Source of the DNA: Chamaecrista fasciculata
Taxonomy: Eukaryota; Streptophyta; Magnoliopsida; Fabales; Fabaceae
Direction: 5' to 3'
Assembly (NCBI GenBank): GCA_003254925.1
Contig: QANZ01016407.1
Coordinates: 113,020-177,019 of the forward strand
DNA length: 64,000 bases
Shown here: one piece after another, positions 59,636 through 64,000 of the stretch
Layout: each line of letters begins with the position of its first letter
Numbering within the stretch: position 1 is the first letter of the stretch
Notes under the pieces: generated by a model
Seen by the model: the letters and a program-made list of their open reading frames with translations, nothing else
Database searches by the model: none
Told to the model about the DNA's origin: nothing
Translations under genes and position numbers: made by a program

Positions 59636-61167
59636 GGGCCTGTTTGGGAGAGGGTCAATCCTGATCCCATCTCATTCAATCATCATCTCATCTTAGGATT
59701 GAATGAACAGTACTGGTTAGGTGTTTTTTGAAACCTCCATCTCATCTCATCTCATCCACATCATCATCTCATTCACAACATCATCTCATTTTCTCTTACA
59801 ATTACTAATCTATCCCTACTTATACACCTATAATTACCTATACTTTAATACAAATAAAAAAAATAGACAAAATAGTAATTTTACATACCCTCATTTATTA
59901 CACTTATAATTTTCTCTCTCTATCTATCACTTCTCATCATTTTTTTTGAGCAAACTCCCCTTTTGGTCCCTCAATTGTTACTGAGTCGAGGAATCGNAGA
60001 AAGAGTAATGCTATAAAAAGATCCATTTAAGCAATGGACTTTTTATAGTCTATCTTTCTCTCTTTATCAAATAAAAAAATTGAATATAAAACTTTGATGT
60101 GAGAGTGATTGATGGAGAGAGAGATAAACTTTAAAACTATATTGCTTTAGCAGTTTTTTATTGAGGAATGATAAAAAATTAATGAAATTGGCATAAAATA
60201 AGACAATCTCAGATATTGTATTTTCTTCAGTTTTCGGTTATTCTGAGTTTAGATATGTTCTATATATGTGGACAATGGTTCTATCTATATTTTTTTGTCA
60301 AATTAAAGGACTCCTAAATCTAATAACGGTAATGTATTGAATGGAAAAAATACAAAATGACCCACGTGTATGTACAGGATGGAAAAATATAGGGTTAAAG
60401 GGTCAATTTAGTCCTAAATGTATGCCTTAATATTCATTTTGGTACATTATATTTCAAAATATTCAAATTGCTCCTAAATATTTGTAAAATGTTTCAATTT
60501 GGTCCCAACTATTGAATATGGCTTGTTTAGAGCTACGTATTGTTCCCAAAGAATACTTTCTCTATTTGGTTGGGACCAAAACGAAACATTTTACCAGTAT
60601 TTAGGACCAAAATGAACCATTTTGCCAACATTTAGGACCAATATGAACATTTTGAAACATAATGGACCAAATGAATATTAGGGCATACATTTTGGATCAA
60701 AATGAACCATTGACCAAACATTTTTGTGTTGTTTTGTTATTTGCATTATGGTCCTCAAAACTATTCTTTGTTATTTTTTTTGTTGGATTTCACAAATAGA
60801 TCCGATTATTGATGACTGGGATTTCGTGTAAGCCCCAAATTATCATTTACACATGTTAGGGAGTGATTAATAAGACCGGTACAAATTTATGGACCAAATT
60901 GTATTCTTAAAAATAATTATCTCCATCTCATCTCATTATTTCCTACCATTTCTACCCTTATACAAATTACAAAAATCCATAAACTTATTTCTACCAACCA
61001 CCATCATTACATACCCTTCTATATAATTTCACACCCTATTTAACATCATTTTCTCTAAAATCACCCAAACACCAATACATCATCTCATCTCATCCAATTA
61101 AAAAATAATCTCATCCCATCCATTTGAGTGAACTTGGATTAAAATTATATTGCTCCCAAACATACCC
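59636..61167. mobile_element. Harbinger-like element with nested insertions
   Basis: Ends GGGCCTGTTTGGGAG... (59636) and ...GCTCCCAAACATACCC (61167), flanked by TAA on each side. The left part (to about 59935) and right part (from about 60915) are rich in 'atctcatctca'. Between them lie a broken 'ggtccc' arm, an assembly N (59997), a small fold-back near 60010-60050, and the inverted-repeat element at 60401-60715. It is a relative of the MITE at 33420-33592. Confidence 0.65.
60401..60715. mobile_element. nested MULE-like fold-back element, 315 bp
   Basis: Ends GGTCAATTTAGTCCTAAATG... and ...AAATGAACCATTGACC, arms inverted through most of the length. Flanks (GGGTTAAAG, AAACATTTT) do not match. 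Same family as 4980-5832. Confidence 0.65.
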
Positions 61168-61679
61168 TAAATTCTTTTTTTAACCTTTGCATAAATTGAT
61201 GTCCAATCGTACTTTCAAATTTCAATGCTTCTCGTGCAATTCAGAAGAATTAGATGACTATGAAACATATGTATAATATTACTTCTCTGACAAATTAAAG
61301 AGGATCATGTTAATGTTATGATCAACTTTTAGATCTTTATAATTTGATATCATCTCATCTACCTTCTGACCACTCTAATTTTAATGCTCCAATTTGTTTT
61401 CAAATGATTTATAGAGAAAATATGATTTAACTTATTAGTTTACCTGATGTTGACAAAGTTTTTTTTACCACAATAAATATTATTCATAGAGTTTTAAGAA
61501 GCCATATTAAAGTTATATATAATTTGACATATTTAAATTTGAATGAGATCTCCACTTTTTAAAAGATGATCATACAATCTCTAAGTGCTATTTTCATGGA
61601 TATGTTTATATTTAAAAAGTTTGACTTTTAGAACTATATAATATCAAAATTAATATTTATATTTTACTATGAATATATA

Positions 61680-62240
61680 TACGGGTGTTCACGGGCTGGG
61701 TTGGGTTGGGTTTAGGGCAGGTTGGTTCGGGCTCACTAATTTATTTGGCGGATTGGGTTGGGTTGGGCTAAAGAAAATAATTGAGTCAACCCAAACCAAA
61801 CAGTGGCGGGTTGGTTTGGGTTGGGTTGGCCCATACTAAATTTTTTATTTTTTATATATTTATTTTATAACAAATTTGGTCCCTCTTAAATTTTTTTTCT
61901 TTAATTTGGTCCTTCACAATTTGTTTTTTATGAACTAAATTGAGAATAAAAATTTATTAATTGACCAAATTGTAAAAATAATATTATTTGTGATATTAAA
62001 ATATAATTTTGACTAAATAAAAATTAATTTTATTTTTTATTTAATATTTTTGCGGGCCGGCGGGTTGGGTTGGGTTGAGCGGGCTCAAAATCTTGAAAAC
62101 CGCAGCCCAACCCAAACCACAGCGGGCTCAACTTTTTGAACCCAAACCAACCCGCCAGCCCAACCCAAACCAACCCAAACTAGTGGGTTGAGTTGGTTTT
62201 AGCGGGTTGGCGGGTTGGCCCAACCCAATGAACACCCCTA
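61680..62240. mobile_element. hAT-type MITE with GGGTT-rich arms, 561 bp
   Basis: Ends TACGGGTGTTCACGGG... and ...CCAATGAACACCCCTA. Flanked by a perfect 8-bp duplication AATATATA (61672-61679 and 62241-62248), the hAT signature. The arms are packed with 'gggttgggtt' and its complement; the centre is AT-rich with a diverged 'ggtcc' patch. A diverged relative seems to start at 26764 (taggggtgttta). Confidence 0.85.
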
Positions 62241-62492
62241 AATATATACAAGAGAGAGATAAACTAAAATCTCTTAGTCATTGCTTAATAATTCGTATCA
62301 AATGAGATTGTGGCCAAAGCAATGAATGAATTAGGCATCCTCAATCCTCAAACTTCAATTTATCTATATCTTTAGTGTGAGTTGCATTATCAAAGTATAT
62401 AATATCCAAGAAAAATTATTTCTGTTTGTGTTTAGTTATTTTGGAATATTAATGGAAAACAGTTATTTTAGGCAGCTAACACATTTATCTAA

Positions 62493-62795
62493 GGTCAAAG
62501 TGTACTTTTGGTTCTATAATTTTTGCTCAGGTCTCAACTTGGTCCATAACTTTTATTATTACACTTTTGATCCCAAATCTCTTGCCCAAGTTACGTTGTA
62601 AATTTTGTCTCGTATCTTTTTTGGTCAGGTTATAGAATTAGTCTTATATCTTTCTAACAGGTTTTATTGTTACTTGATCCAAAGATTTGTGATTAATTTT
62701 GCATCTGACCAAAAGATATGAGATCAGTTCTGCAACCTAACCCAAAGACACATATGCAATCTAAACAGAATATAAACCAAAAGTCCTATTTAACC
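62493..62795. mobile_element. short MULE-like element, 303 bp
   Basis: Starts GGTCAAAGTGTACTTTTGG, ends ...AAAAGTCCTATTTAACC. Perfect 9-bp duplication TTTATCTAA (62484-62492 and 62796-62804). Same family as 23874-24313. Confidence 0.85.
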
Positions 62796-62804
62796 TTTAT
62801 CTAA

Positions 62805-63723
62805 ATATTCTTAAATTTGAAAGATTTGAATATCTTAATAACTACTTCAATGCTTTAGATGAATTTATAATTATCTTATTGAAATTCTTAGTCAAATTTA
62901 AGTTTAATATATATAATATTTACTCTCAAAAGTTTAATTTTATATAAGTTTGATATTTATAAAATCTATTTTTAGATTTATACTTATTTGATTGAAATTT
63001 TGTCAAATTTAACTTTATTATCTATAATATTTTTTTTCAAACTTTGATATATTTTTAGATTTTAATATTTATTATTAGTAGAACTGGACTATAGAAATAT
63101 TTTAATATTTAAAATTACATAATATATAGAGATACTTGTCGGAAGGTAAGCAACAGATTTATAAGTTTATATTTTGTAAGTTTAATATATTTTGAGTATC
63201 ATCAACGTTAGGTGGTTTTTCCATTTCGTATTTGTCAATCTCATTTCATTATTTCTTACCATTTATACCCTTGTACAAAATAAAAATCCAACAACCTATT
63301 TCACCTAACCACAATCATTACATACCTTTTTATATAATTTCGCACCCTATTTAATATTATTTTCTCTCAAATCGTCTAAACACTAATACATTATTTCATT
63401 TCATCCCATTATAACATCATTTCATCTCAACATCTAAGATGAAATTGGATTGAGATTGAAGAGTTGCCAAAAGGGCACATAAATTAATTAGGATAAGCAA
63501 TAAAATAAATTTATAGATTTTAAATATTTTAATATTTTAAGATACATGTTAATATTATTTTTAAATTTAAAATATTAAAAGCAAAACTAATGAATAATTA
63601 TTTTTATCATATTTTAAATTAATTTTGTATCTTAAATCGTATATTTGAGGTATTGTAATTGTATTAAATATTATCAATATAAAAACCAATATATCTTTTT
63701 CATATTATTTAGAATATAAAATA
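62805..63723. other. AT-rich DNA with a partial Harbinger-like MITE
   Basis: 63220-63480 repeats the right half of the 59636-61167 element ('ttatataatttcgcacccta', 'cattatttcatttcatccca'). The rest is AT-rich and contains no recognised gene. Confidence 0.45.
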
Positions 63724-63992
63724 GGTCAAAACCCCAAATTGGTCCCAAATGTAAGTGAAAGATTTCAAATTGATTTTAAATATTTTGTTTGTGTTAGAGT
63801 CGTCAAAAGCGCTTTTGACTGTTTCGACTTGTTATATTTAAATTTAAAATAAGAGATATAATTATATTTAGTAATTTGAAACTAATTTGAGAAATTAAAA
63901 GAATATATAAGATCAATTTAAAACAATTAAAATATTTAAGACTAATTTGAAATCTATCCCCCTAAAATCGAGACCAATTTGAGATTCTGACC
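63724..63992. mobile_element. inverted-repeat element at the window edge, 269 bp
   Basis: Ends GGTCAAAACCCCAAATTGG... and ...CCAATTTGAGATTCTGACC. The right flank is cut by the window end (8 bases) and does not match the left flank. Confidence 0.55.
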
Positions 63993-64000
63993 TATGTCAA

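Noticed and set aside
1..64000. CRISPR arrays, bacterial operons, rRNA or canonical tRNA genes
   Set aside because: None seen. Gene structures are those of a plant nucleus and no regularly spaced identical repeats with unique spacers occur.

Overview
The window is nuclear DNA of a eudicot plant. It is AT-rich, its genes carry GT-AG introns, and its proteins read as close orthologues of Arabidopsis genes. The species cannot be named from the sequence. Seven protein-coding genes are supported. In coordinate order they are eIF2-beta (-), a WPP-domain-interacting KASH protein WIP (-), an XTNX-class TIR-NB-ARC protein (+), a HAPLESS 8-type nuclear protein (+), a WRKY2-type group I WRKY factor (-), an RraA-like protein (-), and COP9 signalosome subunit 6 (-). 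I rebuilt every intron-containing model by joining exons in phase. The resulting lengths are 269, 597, 728, 744 and 320 aa. From memory, six of the seven match one Arabidopsis chromosome 5 block (At5g56210 to At5g56280: WIP2, a TIR-NBS gene, HAP8, RraA, WRKY2, CSN6A). The window is therefore a syntenic housekeeping and regulatory segment, apparently with RraA and WRKY2 in exchanged order.

Layout. 0.27-3.2 kb is eIF2-beta in nine exons. 3.7-5.8 kb holds transposon arms. 6.7-13.0 kb is WIP, two coding exons split by a 4.5-kb intron that carries a transposon. 13.4-20.0 kb is a repeat patchwork: a LINE RNase H remnant, two related inverted-repeat elements, a possible orphan first exon, an LTR fragment and a long-TIR element. 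20.06-22.93 kb is the XTNX gene. 23-29.9 kb is almost wholly transposon, including a Pack-MULE with a captured heat-shock-factor fragment, a Helitron end, Copia LTR pieces and a second LINE remnant. 30.07-35.03 kb is HAP8. 36.1-39.6 kb holds inverted-repeat elements, a SINE and telomere-like repeats. 40.5-44.4 kb is WRKY2, 46.6-47.1 kb RraA, and 49.5-58.8 kb CSN6, whose third intron hosts an element carrying an EHD-type gene fragment. 59-64 kb is nested small transposons.

The dominant theme of the non-genic DNA is Mutator-like (MULE) elements. At least seven copies have ends that are inverted repeats of 'GGTCCC'-type sequence and exact 9- or 10-bp AT-rich target-site duplications readable by eye (4980-5832, 18090-19671, 23874-24313, 24806-25808, 36912-38802, 43075-43466, 62493-62795). 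Two inverted-repeat elements carry recognisable host exons: an HsfB-type DNA-binding domain with its own intron, and a plant EHD fragment. Others carry unidentified GC-rich cores. The genes do not form one pathway. The most unusual content is gene-fragment capture by these elements.
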